From contig CP099846.1 in the NCBI GenBank assembly GCA_030062745.1, forward strand, positions 28,045,201 to 28,109,200: a stretch of DNA of 64,000 nucleotides, written 5' to 3'. The notes beneath the pieces are model-generated. The model had not been told where the DNA came from. It ran no database searches and saw only the letters and a list, made by a program, of their open reading frames with translations. This DNA is from Capitulum mitella. Lineage: Eukaryota > Arthropoda > Thecostraca > Pollicipedomorpha > Pollicipedidae. Within the stretch, counting starts at the first letter, position 1. Every line of letters starts with the position of its first letter. A program made the position numbers and the translations under genes. This document shows positions 26,760-38,595 of this stretch, piece by piece.

Positions 26760-28439
26760 TGCCACGCTAGAAATGAGTGAAATAATTCACGTATATTCAC
26801 ATCCCGCCACCATTTCGCTGTTACACTTGATTCACATGATGTATGTGTTTAGCAGGTAAGTCGTATTCGGCTGCGTAGTCGTTTCTTTACACTGGAGACA
26901 CTTTCTTCTCCCCAAACATACGGTCTATAATATGCCGTGGTTTGTTTCCCTCAGTCATTTTTGAAAAACTCCACGCAGCAAAGAAAAAGAGGCTGGTGCA
27001 CATTCATTACAAACTGTGGTTTGACTGCTCTGAATTATTCACGTGTTTGGCTTTGATTTGGCTTATTTGTCTCATAAAACGATTTTCATCTACGTGAAGG
27101 AAATAAATAGCAAAGTGTGATATTTCTAAACTGTTTGTTTCACTTCTGAACTGCGCCAGCCTTCTCGGAGTGTGAGACATTCCTCGATAAAAACCGTAGC
27201 AGCTATCGATATGAGGACGTGTGCCTTGTAGAACTTCTTACGAAAGATATTTGAACGTACATACACATCATGATGTAAAAAATACACATCTTGGAAGATT
27301 AGGGAACCCCCACAAAGGAGCGCATGTATGGCCTGTATGTCGGCAGCCAGTGGTGCCGACATTGGCGCCGGCGGCTCTCACTCAGAGCTCCAGTAGTGCG
27401 TCGTCCGCTGTTGACCATCGTCACCATAGATACGCTACTCTCATTTGGTCCAGCCGAGACAAACCGCTGCGACGCCGCATCGCACAGCACGGGGTCGTCT
27501 TACTGCCTGCACCACCGTCCCCAGCGCTCAGAAGTAACTGTCGCTGATGTTTATCTGGATAGGCCGTAGCTCGAGGTCACCTTCGTGAAAAAGATGGTCA
27601 TATTTTACGACTGAGTTGCGGATAGCGTCGTATTGTCATCGGTGAATGTTCTGATGCGTCATATGGCGTTCTAGTTTCAGTCAGTGAACTACATTTTAAC
27701 ATGCAGTCCGTTGGCAGTGTGGGCGTTTATGACCATGCGCAATTTTGGCAAAATTTGATCCTTTATGTGGGCAGGCGCAGGTTGTGTCAGGCCAGGTAAT
27801 ACAACAGGTAATGCACCAGGCCACGTAGTCGTATGAAACAAAAAAGACGCGGTGTTTTGTGCAGACTTTGGCGCACAAACAACAATTAATTTCAAACACT
27901 GTTATAAAATATACGGTTATACTGTGTCGGGCTATCTCTTTTACTCTCCTGATATATTTCTTGTGCAGCACATTGGAAAAAGTTAAGGTCAGTAAAGTCG
28001 AAAGCAAGCGCAGGCGCCCAGTTGCCACCAACTAAATTTTCCCCACTGAATCATAGCCACATCCAGATGTAATACAAGTGACTGATTGGGTAATGCTGAT
28101 GACCATCCCTTGCTTTGAAAAATCGGAGTCAAGAAAGTGTTTTGGAACTCCGTTTTCCGGCAAAAATGCGGCGATTTCCTTTTCGAAACAAAAATGCGTT
28201 TATACCTACAAATACTAGTCTTTAAAAAGGGCAAAGCAAAGCATCCCAAGTTCGAGAAAAAATAACATTTGAGGATGGGTCTGGTCACACGGAGGAAGAT
28301 TTCCCCCACGCTGGAGTTAGTGGTCTGGATTTGCCAATTCTCTTCTGCATATGTTTTCTGCTTTTTTTAAGTTGCCACTGCAACAGCCAGCAATGGCAGC
28401 TTCGCAGCCACCGGCCAGCAAATCATTTTCACCAGGAGG
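26760..28439. other. No gene recognised
   Basis: Short unrecognised frames; this is the start of the loop between the inverted family A elements. Confidence 0.45.
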
Positions 28440-28580
28440 TAGCTCAAATCTTTGAGAGTTTTGCACTGTCATCCTTGATGCGTTTTTATCAATTGAAGTA
28501 TTCCAGGAGTGACGTTTTTGCCCCAGTTTTTCTGTAGTAATTTTGAACCGTTCAGTGGTCACAACAAACAACCTCCTGTG
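28440..28580 (+). repeat. Old dispersed repeat, short copy
   Basis: Shares GGAGTGACGTTTTTGCCCCA, then TTTTGAACCGTTCAGTGGTC with the 34360-34440 segment; one frame reads VILNRSVVTTNN. Confidence 0.5.
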
Positions 28581-30789
28581 TGAGCGTTTGTCTAAACTTA
28601 CAATTCCTTGTAGTAGAATACTAAAACGGACCGATGACTATTCGCTTGCATTGTGAAACAGATGAAGGAAAAGTGTACTGGCTAAATAATGCCGCAAAAT
28701 ATAATTTGAGATGTGACGAGAGCCGGCATAGGCCACGCTCGCCATACAGCCAAAAGATGTCTTACTGGCATTACCTTCAATTCACTAGAGGTTTGCGGTG
28801 CATGGGCTTCAAAGTGCAGCAGGTGCTTACATGCCACGGTTGAACTGAAATGAGCCCACTGAGCTGCTGTGGCATGCCCAGAAGCGGTGCGGTGGGAATG
28901 GGCGTCTGGAAATCGGCATCTGCTTGCAGCGCGGCTGCGGCCTGCGATGTTTGTTCACACCCACGCTACCCTGACCAGACTCCCTCGTGACTTGCCAGCC
29001 GACTGCGGAAAACTATTTGCAAAGATGGAAATGCGGCCGGTTCCGGTCGTTTGCGCAGACTTCGTATTCGGACGTCGTAGCTTTGCATTAAGTGGGATAC
29101 TAGAAACTTTTGAGAGGACAGGGTACCGGTGGGCGGGGAGAAGGCCGTGACTGCGCATCTGCTCCCGGACATTCCCACAGGTTCTCTTCCGGCGAGCTTG
29201 CAGTACGTCATACGCCCCGTCCCCATTTAGAGGTTAGAAAATGATCATATGTATGCATCATTGCATCGGTTGTAGGAACATGGCTCTTGGAGGCCGAGGT
29301 GGAACTTCCAGAAATGATCCTAAGTGCCCGATGGGGCATTTTTTCTTTAATATCAGATAAAAACAACAAACCTTTTGTGATAATTTTAGCAGGCTTCTCT
29401 TCCCCTTACTGTGAATGGTTCACGTGAGATGCAGATTTAGCACATGTATAAGAGATCCAGCAATGCTTGTAGAAATGCTTATAGATGCAAACTTCGGTTT
29501 ATGTTCTGGGTGTTCGGGCCCAGGTTAAACCTGGGCACCCATTAACACAAAAGAAATTCCTCACATCCAAGAAGTCTACCTCATGCTTGATAAAGAAAAG
29601 TTCTCCCTCGTTCTATAATTCCGTGCAGTCCACATGTTGAGCTTCCGAGAAATAAGAAAAGACAGGCAATCGACGTAACACGATGCAGGTTATTTAAAAT
29701 GTGTGCTGTGTTGTAATTCAGTCCGGTTCGTGTGGCCTCCAGCGATGAATCGCACACGGACTATGCTAGCGTACTTTTCCTCGTCATTTTCCGGAATATA
29801 TCAGGCATATGCGTCAACGTCAGACTCGTAATGACGCAACTTGCTCATTATCCTTGGATGGCAGAGACCGCGACTGAGGACAATGAGAGCAATTAACTCT
29901 GTGAAAAGCAAATACCACTCAGGTCCATTCCATACTGACAGGTTGGGAGGACGTTTCCGTCGTCAGCCAGCTGAAATGGATGTCTGCAAATATTAATGGT
30001 TTCTGGTTAACCGTACCAAGCTGTCTCATCACTCGGAGCATTTGCAGCAGAATAAGATTACGATACTGGTGGCTTGAATTTCATGTTCGTCACCCTTACG
30101 TGGTGTCATTTGGCCGGCGCTCGCCGTGTCGTAGTGCCCGGATCACATAACAGTCGGTCAGTTTCCATAACTAAGGCACGTAGCGTAAACGTAAGAGAAA
30201 GTTTACCTCTCGAAATGTTGCCGGCAATACGTCCACGAGAATGTTCATACAAGAAGATTGCGCAGTGAAACGCTGTTTCTCTTTCAGGGTTCTCCTCTCA
30301 TGGTGCCCAGCCAAACAATCAGATCGCGTCGTCCTCTTGCAGCGACAGAGCGGGTACGTGTCTTCCAGCGTCGCCGCCGTCGCGACACGTCGGTAGCGGC
30401 GGCGGCCTCGCGCGCTGCCCTCCTGAACTTTCGTCGCGCGGTGTCCAGAAATAGTCCTTGCTGATCGAGTCCAGTCTCGGTGGTATAAATTGGCATATGC
30501 TCACGCCTAGGACGGTGTTTCGCGGTAGCGTACATGATGGTTGTGGGAGCCCGTCATATCTTGCTCGTTGACGATGGGATTCGGACGCTTGTATGACAAA
30601 TCTAGAGCAAGTGAAAGCAACGAAAACATTGGTTTCAAACACATCAAAACGTTTTAGCTAGTTTTTTGTTTGCGTTACCTTGCCACATTTTCATGCCAGT
30701 AAGACGTCTCAGTAACGCCATCTAGAGAATCTGGAGAAAAATCTGTGCTTTTAGCTAGCGACGTTTGTAATAAAACCCCTGGTAAAATG

Positions 30790-30831
<42 letters not shown>

Positions 30832-31151
30832 GCTATATGTATGCATATATATTGCCAAAGACTGGATTATGTTCCCTTGTATCAGTGCCATGGCTTCCTC
30901 CTACTGCGATACCACTTGCGGATATCAGTTTCCAACCTGTGATGAGCTTTCCAATGGCCAAATGACTTTCGAGTCTTAAAACGTTAGTTCTCTTCGGCCT
31001 TCTTTTCTTGACAAAGATAACACACCAGGAATTGTCTTAGTGTTTGAATCTACTGCTCTTCATCGCAGAAATATAAGATATTACGTGTGGATCGCAATTT
31101 TCAAATATGAGTTCCCATTTTTATGTGATGCATTTATTACGATCAAGGCCG
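28581..31151. other. No gene recognised
   Basis: Unique sequence with a microsatellite at 30793. A GC-rich patch at 30320-30450 has overlapping frames on both strands without similarity. Confidence 0.45.
30793..30825. repeat. (TA)n microsatellite
   Basis: An uninterrupted TA run. Confidence 0.95.
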
Positions 31152-31179
31152 AAGGCTGAATGAGTCTTACTTCAACGAG

Positions 31180-31580
31180 CAAGACACGATGCGGGTCGCA
31201 TTAACGGCGAGGCCTACTTCATTGCTGCTTTCACCATTAATTTGTCTTTATGTGTTACCTAATATACACCATATTTACTGATCTCTTTCAGCAGTTTGCA
31301 TCCGCAGAAGTACAAGCTTAGGCGTCACGCACGCGCATGATATTGGCCGCTGTTTTTGTTGAGCGGTTCAAAAACGCTTGAAGAAAAATAAGTCTCGGAG
31401 TAAAAATTTTACTCCCGGAGCGTTCATGTAAAAGACAGAGTTGGCAAACTAACGCATTACAAACGAGAATACATAAGATATAAATAACTGAGCTATCTTC
31501 TAGTAAAAATTTCATGATTTCGCGCCCAGTGGCTGAAAGGTTACTAACGTCCAGAAATTTCCGGCTGAGCCCGGCTGGCC
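31180..31580 (-). repeat. Old dispersed repeat, copy 2
   Basis: On the minus strand it has an open frame at 31318-31515 that starts MKFLLEDSSVIYILCILVC and ends AFLNRSTKTAANIMRVRDA. The upstream part (CAGCCACTGGGCGCGAAATC in that strand) matches copies at 31735 and 34255. It abuts a MITE terminus at 31152-31172. No known family was recognised. Confidence 0.6.
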
Positions 31581-31630
31581 ACTCCTTTTATTTGTTCGTT
31601 CATTTGTTTGTTTGGTTGTTTCTTGCTGAT

Positions 31631-32244
31631 TGAAGTAAGACTCACTCGGCCTTTGGCCTGGCTCGCAACAAACAGAAAAAAACATCAATTTACGCGGCCA
31701 GCCATGCCATACCGCTTTCTGGAGCCCAATAATTTCGCAACCACTGGGCACCGAATCACAAAGTTTCCGTTAGACGATATTTCGGCTCATTAAATGTTAT
31801 GTGTTTCCATTTGCAATGCGTTAGCCTAAAAACACTTTCTCCCACGGAATAATGCCATGAGTAGTATTTCTACCTTTTACCTTTTTTTGTTGTCTTCGAC
31901 TCGCCCAATGATGGCAGCAAGCAATAGAAGCGCGTTACATTTCAAATTTGGATTCTTCGAATGCAAAGTACTGAAACAGATCGATCGTTGTCTTTTCGCG
32001 CTGCGAAACGCACAAAGGTAAAGTAATGATGCAATCAGCAACGAACTAGGTCTTGCTTGTCATGAGCCCCACCATGCGTCTCACTGCTTTACTAACTGAG
32101 CTAGAACGAACTATACAGTTGGAGGCTAATGACTTCACACTGTTGCAATGGAACTTTCGTGCGCACTGGCCAAGATAAAACCATGAGTCAAATTTTAACG
32201 CTTTGAGTTCGAGCGAGGCGCAAGGCCGAGTGAGTCTTACTTCA
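31631..32244. mobile_element. MITE with TGAAGTAAGACTCACTCGGCC termini
   Basis: Inverted termini of about 33 bp: TGAAGTAAGACTCACTCGGC at 31631 and its reverse complement ending at 32244. A further reverse copy of the terminus (GGCTGAATGAGTCTTACTTCA) lies at about 31152-31172, just upstream. No coding region was seen. The flanks GCTGAT and GCTAGT may be a decayed target duplication. Confidence 0.6.
31735..31860 (+). repeat. Old dispersed repeat, fragment
   Basis: Contains CAACCACTGGGCACCGAATC followed by TTATGTGTTTCCATTTGCAA, matching the 34255 copy. It lies within the MITE at 31631-32244. Confidence 0.55.
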
Positions 32245-32302
32245 GCTAGTAAAAGGAAATCAAATTCATCGGCCGGCTCGACCCGGCCCTGTCGTAACAC
32301 TA

Positions 32303-34235
32303 GGCGCGTTTATACGGGCATTTGAAAAGTTGCCAGATTCCCGGCCAGATTGGCCAGGGTGCATCTTTCTGGCCAGTTTAAGCATCTGCGAGGTTCTGGG
32401 TTTCCTTCACGTTCCCTTCACTTGTTGTTAGACATGACAGTTTAAACACCACTGCGACCTATGCTGATTTGCATGAAATTATAGCTAACTGAATCTGTAT
32501 ACCAACCCACTTACCTTCTTTAGGTTTTGAAAATCACAAATCGCTTCAAACACAAACGCTATGATCTTAAACAAGTCAACAATGACCACGTGCACAACGA
32601 ATGAAGGAATTTTCCGCTCCCTCGCCACTCTCCCTGCGCTTCCAGCTTATCAGTCTTCGACCAATCAGCGCCTTCATGGTAAAACCTTTCAGCCTTGTCA
32701 AGGTACATAGCCTTTGTGAACCACTGGATTTGGTTAGAGGCCGCACTGGCGAGACGCGGCGAGGTTGGCCAGAAGCTACCAAATAAACCGCAGAACACAA
32801 GAGGAAATTACTGCGCGCGGCATGTAGTACAGAAAGCCAAGGTTTCTCCTCCTTTTATTTCAAGCTTGTTTGCATTGTAATCCATTCATTCTGCCCCACA
32901 ATGTTAAAACACGCCTTTCCAGAACCAACTGTAGTTTAAATCAGCATACATTTTAACGCGCGCACGACCGTCGGTCCGTTACCATCATGCGCGACTGGGG
33001 GGGGGGGCTGTTGGCGGCCCCCCTCTTATTCGCGAACGGTTGGTCGCACAATAAAAATAAGCAGGCCCTTGGAAAGCTTGTGACGAGTAGAGCTCGAAAC
33101 TAGTCTCATTTTTAGTTTTAGATAATATGTAAGCAATTTACGTCCTATATACGTTTTCTCATAGCCGACTGCATGAGACCGAGAAATGGCTTGAATCTCA
33201 AGGGCTGTGGCTAATAACGCATAAGTAAAGGCACCAGCGCACAAGTAAAGGTCCGCAAATGCCGATACACATCTTATTTCTCAGATTTGTTAAATATATG
33301 CGCCGAGACGTCAAGTTAAAGACACGGCAATTTTCGCGCCGGCTGTCGGCGTGCGCCGCAGCCGTATGCAGTAACAAACTGACGGGAACTAATTTTAACG
33401 TTCCTTTATTTTTGCGAAAAAAGCCTATCCACGTAACTTTTATGGACTTTACTGGTTCTTATGGTGATTTTCCAGGCTTTCGTTTTGGGAAAACTCATTA
33501 GTTACCAATCTACACAACTGGCGGAGCTTTATTCGTGAGAGCCCGTTTATTTCCAAAATATGCTATTTTTTCAAACTTTTTGAGGTTCCTGGTATTACCC
33601 CCGTCTGTGCAAGCTAGTTCTGCCATTTTCTACCCATTCTGAGTAATTCATCGCCGATTTTGACGGATGGTACATTTTGGCTCACTACAGTTATTCGTGA
33701 CCTGGCCTCAGGCCAATGGCTGGGTCATTGATGCTTTAACCAATGACGGTAACTAGATGTCTGCTTCATTCCACACAAAAAATGTTATGAAATATTCCGT
33801 CAATTTCCGAAAAAAACGACGACATGTCTTAAAAATAGGCTGGACCTTAGATTAATGACCTGGAAAATTCCGAAAAATCTGACATAGCAGATTTGTTGCA
33901 TCTATCAGGATCACTAATCCATGAAAGTGTTATTGAGATATCTTGTTCTGCGAAAAAATTAGAGGGCGCTAAACTTTTTTGGACATACGTTTGACCCGAC
34001 CTAGATCAGGCACCTAACCTGACCTGAGGTCAAAATTTTGACACAAGATGTAAAAATGATGAAGCAAAAGGTACACAAAGTCTCGTGGCTCTGTGTTTGT
34101 TCGTTTTCCCGCAATCCCAGAAAAACCTCAGGGGGGCTGTCAACAGCCCCCCAGTCGGGGGCAGGTTAAAGGTGGTCCATCCGGCCAAACTGGCCGGGAA
34201 TCTGGCAGCTTTCCGAATGCCTGTATAAACACGCC
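32303..34235 (+). mobile_element. Host MITE (GGCGCGTTTATACGGG termini), copy 1, interrupted by family A element
   Basis: Terminal inverted repeats of about 45 bp begin GGCGCGTTTATACGGGCATT and continue through GCCAGATTCCCGGCCAGATTGGCC. The body before the insertion (32350-32952) is strongly similar to 40680-41264. A minus-strand frame at 32559-32798, with QIQWFTKAMYLDKAERF and EGADWSKTDKLEAQGEW, is shared with the other copy; this may be simple DNA similarity. The TTAA element occupies 32953-34169, after which the right terminus resumes. Confidence 0.78.
32953..34169 (-). mobile_element. TTAA-flanked piggyBac-like MITE, family A copy 2 (inverted)
   Basis: Homologous to 25548-26759 along its whole length but in reverse orientation, with TTAA at both borders (32953-32956, 34166-34169). 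The same asymmetric GACTGGGGGG words and GC hairpins occur at both ends, and the 9 versus 36 base offset is conserved. It is inserted into a TTAA of the GGCGCGTTTATACGGG host MITE (32303-34235). No coding capacity was recognised. Confidence 0.77.
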
Positions 34236-34239
34236 TACT

Positions 34240-34500
34240 TTCTGGAGATTTATAATTTGCAGCCACTGGGTACGAAATCAAGAAGTTTTTAGCAGAAGAT
34301 AGCTCAGCTTTGTTAATTTTATGTATTTGCATTTGCAAGGTGCCTTCCACTTAATTACTTTGGGAGTCACTATTTTCGCAGTTAGACCCATTTTTCCACA
34401 GGTGTTTTTAAACCGCTCAGTATTGGCAACGAACAAGATTATGGCTGTGCGTGATGTGATATTGTCTTCATTTTCATCGATTTGGTTAATTTCCGCTTGA
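34240..34500 (+). repeat. Old dispersed repeat, copy 3
   Basis: Contains CAGCCACTGGGTACGAAATC, then a plus-strand run KKFLAEDSSALLILCICICK and, after a frame change, VFLNRSVLATNKIMAVRDV at about 34400-34458. These match the 31 kb copy at the protein level. Confidence 0.6.
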
Positions 34501-34762
34501 AAACCAACAGGCTTCCCCATTGCTGTGAAAATATATCACATACGGTTTGAAATACATACATTTTTCCTCGAATCGCCTGTGAACATGTCGCAGCTGCATA
34601 CAGGGGTGTGGATTTCTGTAAGTTATTGGGGGCCGAGCCGAGGACCCGACAACCTAACCCCCTCCCCGAATGTGTGTTCCTCAATGGATTCAGCCCGCCT
34701 TCCAACGGAAATTTTTGAGTTTTTATCTTACCATTTATCAAATGAAAATTTGCATTTATACC

Positions 34763-34771
<9 letters not shown>

Positions 34772-34828
<57 letters not shown>

Positions 34829-34860
34829 TAGAGAGAGTGAGAGCGAGAGAAGAGAGAGAG
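34772..34860. repeat. (TA)n followed by GA-rich tract
   Basis: A TA run of about 27 units to 34826, then GAGAGAGTGAGAGCGAGAGA and similar purine-rich sequence. Confidence 0.95.
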
Positions 34861-34984
34861 GAGAAGAGAAGATAGGAAGATAGGCAGATACATCGCTTTG
34901 GACTTTTCATTACTTTCTGCCTATCTTTCATCTATTGCGGCCACTCTTTTCTTTATTATTACCCATTTTCCCTTAACCGGTGGA

Positions 34985-35056
34985 AAATATTGGGGGGCCC
35001 AAACTAGTATGGGGGGGCCAAATCGACATTGGGGATCCAAATCAACATTGGGCGGG
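34985..35056. repeat. ~20-nt G-rich repeat
   Basis: About 3.5 units of the type ATTGGGGGGCCCAAA followed by a CTAGTAT- or TCGACATT-like word. Runs of G separated by short spacers could form a quadruplex (inference). Confidence 0.7.
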
Positions 35057-35214
35057 CCAGAACCCTCTCAAAAGAAGAGAAAGCGACACCCCTGTCTGCT
35101 CAATAAAAAGCTTCCTAAAAATAAAATAAACCCTCTTTTTTCATCACGGATTGTACGTCAAGCATATGTGCGTTGTCGTTGTCATATGTCACTGTTTACC
35201 CCAAAACTTCAGGA

Positions 35215-35560
35215 ACGAAGTTCGCGAAGGCGAACTTCTCGCAAATCGACTGCGCGAGAACGTAAAATCGCGACCGGGCGAAATCGGACCTCGTTAATTT
35301 TGAGAGGTAATATGCGCTGCGCTAATGCTGAGCGGCACGAGACTGCGTCGTCAGCGTGGCGGACGGACAGCCAGGCGCCGCGCCGCCTTGGTCTACGCGC
35401 TGGTGCCGCAGGCGGCGCGGCGTCTGGCAGGTGTCTGTGCCGCGGACGGCGCGCGAAATAAACAGGGCGGCGGCCCGGCGCGCCAGCAGGCCGGCTGTGC
35501 GCCTGCAAAGCAAACAGATCGCGCCATCCAGGCGAATGCCAGTGCGGACTCGCACTCCAT
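35215..35560. other. CpG-dense GC-rich island upstream of the N-terminal PDE10 exon
   Basis: Rich in CGCG and GGCGGC, with overlapping open frames on both strands (for example 35325-35636 plus, 35209-35508 minus) that match nothing I know. It lies 2.1 kb upstream of the first visible PDE10 exon, so a promoter or first-exon role is possible. It starts with the hairpin at 35217-35238. Confidence 0.5.
35217..35238. other. Perfect hairpin, 9-bp stem, GAAG loop
   Basis: GAAGTTCGC, GAAG, GCGAACTTC, at the border of a CpG-rich island. Confidence 0.8.
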
Positions 35561-35639
35561 GCGAAAATGGATGGAAGTCAACGGAATGGGAAGACTCGTC
35601 CGCGTGCGGCTAAAAAGAACTTTATTTCCTTGCTGAAAC

Positions 35640-37149
35640 TAATTAATAAAAACCTTACCTCACCCCAGCGTTATCATTTTTTTTTATTTCGTTGCGATGA
35701 CATATGGTTTTGCCATGGTGGATAAGGTAATGCTGCATTCTAAAACGGTTATTTCGCTGAAGGCATGTGGCTTTAAGAATGGTTCAGCAAGTCTTCAAAC
35801 ATTGAATTTCCGTGACTTCTTTGTAGCTACCGGAGCACGAAACGGACTGGATCGAACCGGCAGGTCTTAGAATGCTATCCAGTTTGCCGCAATGGACTTT
35901 AAAAAATCTGCCCGAAACACGACTTTGGATTGGATTTGTATTTGAAGTTTCATGAATTTATAATATTTAAGTAACTGACAAAAAATCCTAAACGTTAAAA
36001 CAAGCCAAAGTTTAGTGTGGAACTAAGCACATGACAACAAAGCTCATCTTGACTGCTACCAGAACAATCACCTACGTGTAATCAGAGTTAACAATGGCAG
36101 CCTTTGGGCACTGGACCACGCGTCAAGGCCAATCACAAACAGGGTCATGGTCAGTCAACAAATGACGAGGAACTAAATCTGCCTTTAAGGGGAATAACAT
36201 GCCAAATGGCTGGCTAGGTTTTTGCACACAAGAAATTTAGCATGCTGTGGGCAAATTACAATAGCTAACCTTCATTCATATCTATCATTTTTATCAATTT
36301 TACTTGTGCTAAAACTAGACAGTTTGCCGATTTTTGGCGTACAAGTTTGTATTAGATTGGACAGAGAGGTTTTCCATTCTTGATTCTCTAGGATTTGGTC
36401 TACTGTCTGTAGCGGCTCGCATACAGATTAGATCAGCCGTGAAGGAAGTTAATGGGTTTGGATGGGATCCGGATGCAGCCTGGCCGGGTATGAACTGGAT
36501 CGGATCGAACTGGATGTATCCGTTTCACATTCTGTAGCTACGGAAAACCTGCTAAACTAACGTAAATTTTCCCTTAACCATGGTGTTGATGTCCATAGGC
36601 ATATACCGCTCTGGCATTACAAGTCAACAGTGTCAGACGTCCTTTGATTTCGTGGACGTCAGGGCGGTGAAATGTAATGCGGTGCTTTTGAAGATGCAGG
36701 TATCAGTTAAAAAAGCTCAAATTTCATTTAGGCATGCTGCTTGTTTTCCACCTTTGCTGCAATAGGTTATTGCCAAAGCATACGCGTAACAATTGATGGG
36801 TGGAAAAGATTCCGACGCGGAAAAATAATTTCGAATTTTCTTTCCAAATTTAACGTAACCAAACTGAATAACTAAAACTGGTGACGTCTTGCGACTCATC
36901 TTCCCCCTGAGTGTATACAGCTGAGTCAGTTAATACCTACTGATAACGATGATGGAGATCAGAAATGGCTCCATCGATAGTTATTTCTCGTATCCGACTG
37001 AAGCGTGATTAATAAACCAGCGTCAGTCATTAAAGACGTTGAACGAGTTCACGATTCAGCTGTAGAAAAATCACGGGTTCCAACTTTGGACACAGGTGGC
37101 CTAAATAGCCATGACTGGCTGTTGGCAGGATTGAAAAGACGCGGCCCGC
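35640..37149. other. No gene recognised upstream of the N-terminal PDE10 exon
   Basis: No first exon with an ATG could be identified here; alternative first exons of PDE10 genes are short and poorly conserved. Confidence 0.4.
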
Positions 37150-37385
37150 CTTCGTTCTCAGTCACTGCCAATTGAATCAGTCACAATCTGGCCGATCAGT
37201 TATGTACCCACTCAGTGTGCACTGACTAATGGCGGTCAGCCACAACTCACAGCGCAGCCGGCCGGTGCGGTGTGGTCAGTCAACGTCCGACCGGCCAGTA
37301 ATCTGATCAGAAGACGTCATCGACAACTGATGGGGTCATTCATGACCCAGCCGGTCCGTAATGTTGTCAGTCACCACCGAGCTAG
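37150..37385. repeat. CAGTCA/CCGGCCAGT-rich degenerate repeat
   Basis: Irregular words CAGTCA, GGCCGGTCAG and CTGATCAG recur every 25-35 nt. It lies just upstream of the N-terminal PDE10 exon and contains no reading frame of note. Confidence 0.45.
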
Positions 37386-37701
37386 CTGGCGATGCAATGC
37401 ATGATGCCGTGTGTACCCATTAATGTGCTACTTGAGCGCAGGGAATATTTGGCGTTCGTAGGACCAGCAGCAATGTGGGACTATTTTCCCCCCGCAAAAT
37501 CATCGATATGCTATCTGCGTTAAGAAATTCAGAGTCGCTAGGGCAATCTTCCAAAAGCTATCCAGCCGCCCCTTTGTGCAGCTGCACCCCATGATACGCT
37601 TTGACCTTTGTCACTTGGCACGAGGCATGTGATGCAGTAGTACGTGCATGCTGGGGTGTGGCGTGTATGACGTGTGACGCGTGCGACGTGACGCCCGGCA
37701 G

Positions 37702-37842
37702 AGCCCCCGCCGTGGGACCGGCTGACCAGCACTCTTCGGGAGCGGCCAGACCTGCTCGAACGATTCATCATGGAGCACGTGGAGCTGGACCAGCTCGAAC
37801 GATGGATCATCAGGAAAACACAGCGCGCCAAAAACTCCCAGG
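37702..37842 (+). CDS. PDE10A: PDE10-type phosphodiesterase, N-terminal exon (partial gene)
   Basis: The frame from 37704 reads WDRLTSTLRERPDLLERF, then IMEHVELDQLERWIIRKTQ, then RAKNSQG. This matches the N-terminal helical segment of PDE10 proteins, where a residue run of the type HPxxLxxFVxxxVxxxxxExWL precedes GAF-A (family knowledge). The exon ends at 37842 before GTAGGT, leaving one base of a split codon (phase 1). The 5' border is uncertain: an in-frame stop at 37689 sets the limit, and acceptor AGs end at 37701 or 37729; neither has a good pyrimidine tract. No in-frame ATG precedes the conserved part, so the start codon lies in an upstream exon that I did not find. The next exon in phase is the 38-nt one at 43931. 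Confidence 0.78.
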
Positions 37843-38326
37843 GTAGGTCTGGTGCACGTTGTTGGGCGCCACGGTTCAGTGCGGGCTAACAGGCGGTACG
37901 TCGGCGAACGGAGACATGTAGGTGACTGCTGCTGTTCGGTGACGCGCCTGTACCGGCGCGTGAGTTTTTATTCGCGGATGCTCCGACCGAAGTTTCCGAA
38001 CTCCTTTTCTCTTCGCTGGCCATTGTCCCACGACTGACGCAAAAGAGCTGCCCGTCGGAATCACCCCCCTTCCCCCAAAAAAACGCATAGTATCGAAGGC
38101 AGACACCTGGTGTCCATGGAGTTGGGCCCGCCTTCCGTCCCGTCCACACAACGTATGCGACGATCACACAGACGACATCGGCCGAGCTATGGCCGGCGGC
38201 TCCCCAGCGGCCTTACACAGTGGCGATCGGGCCCCGCAGAATGGGCTTAGCGTGCTGCGAAACGGCGCATGCACGCGCTGACCAACGAACCTCCGGACAT
38301 ACGAACAACGCGTTTGTGAGCGATTG

Positions 38327-38595
38327 CTCTGTTGGAAATTTCATCCCTTAAACACGCGAGACACGTGCCATATTATTTTTCCAGTGCAAGTGATAATGCT
38401 TAGGAAGATAACGTGATGGCATCCACATTACGTGATGTGATGACACATGGTGGGAGCGTTGCCCTGTTGAAAATATCAACCCTTAAACACAAGAGAAATG
38501 CACCGTGTTAACATTTCAGTTCCAGTAATGATGCAATGAAGATAATGTGATGGCATCCCCATAACGTGATGACATGAGCTCATGACGGGACCCAG
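38327..38595. repeat. Tandem duplication of ~134 nt
   Basis: Two units share GTTG.AAAT.TCA.CCCTTAAACAC, then AAGATAA.GTGATGGCATCC and ACGTGATG. Divergence is moderate. Confidence 0.8.
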
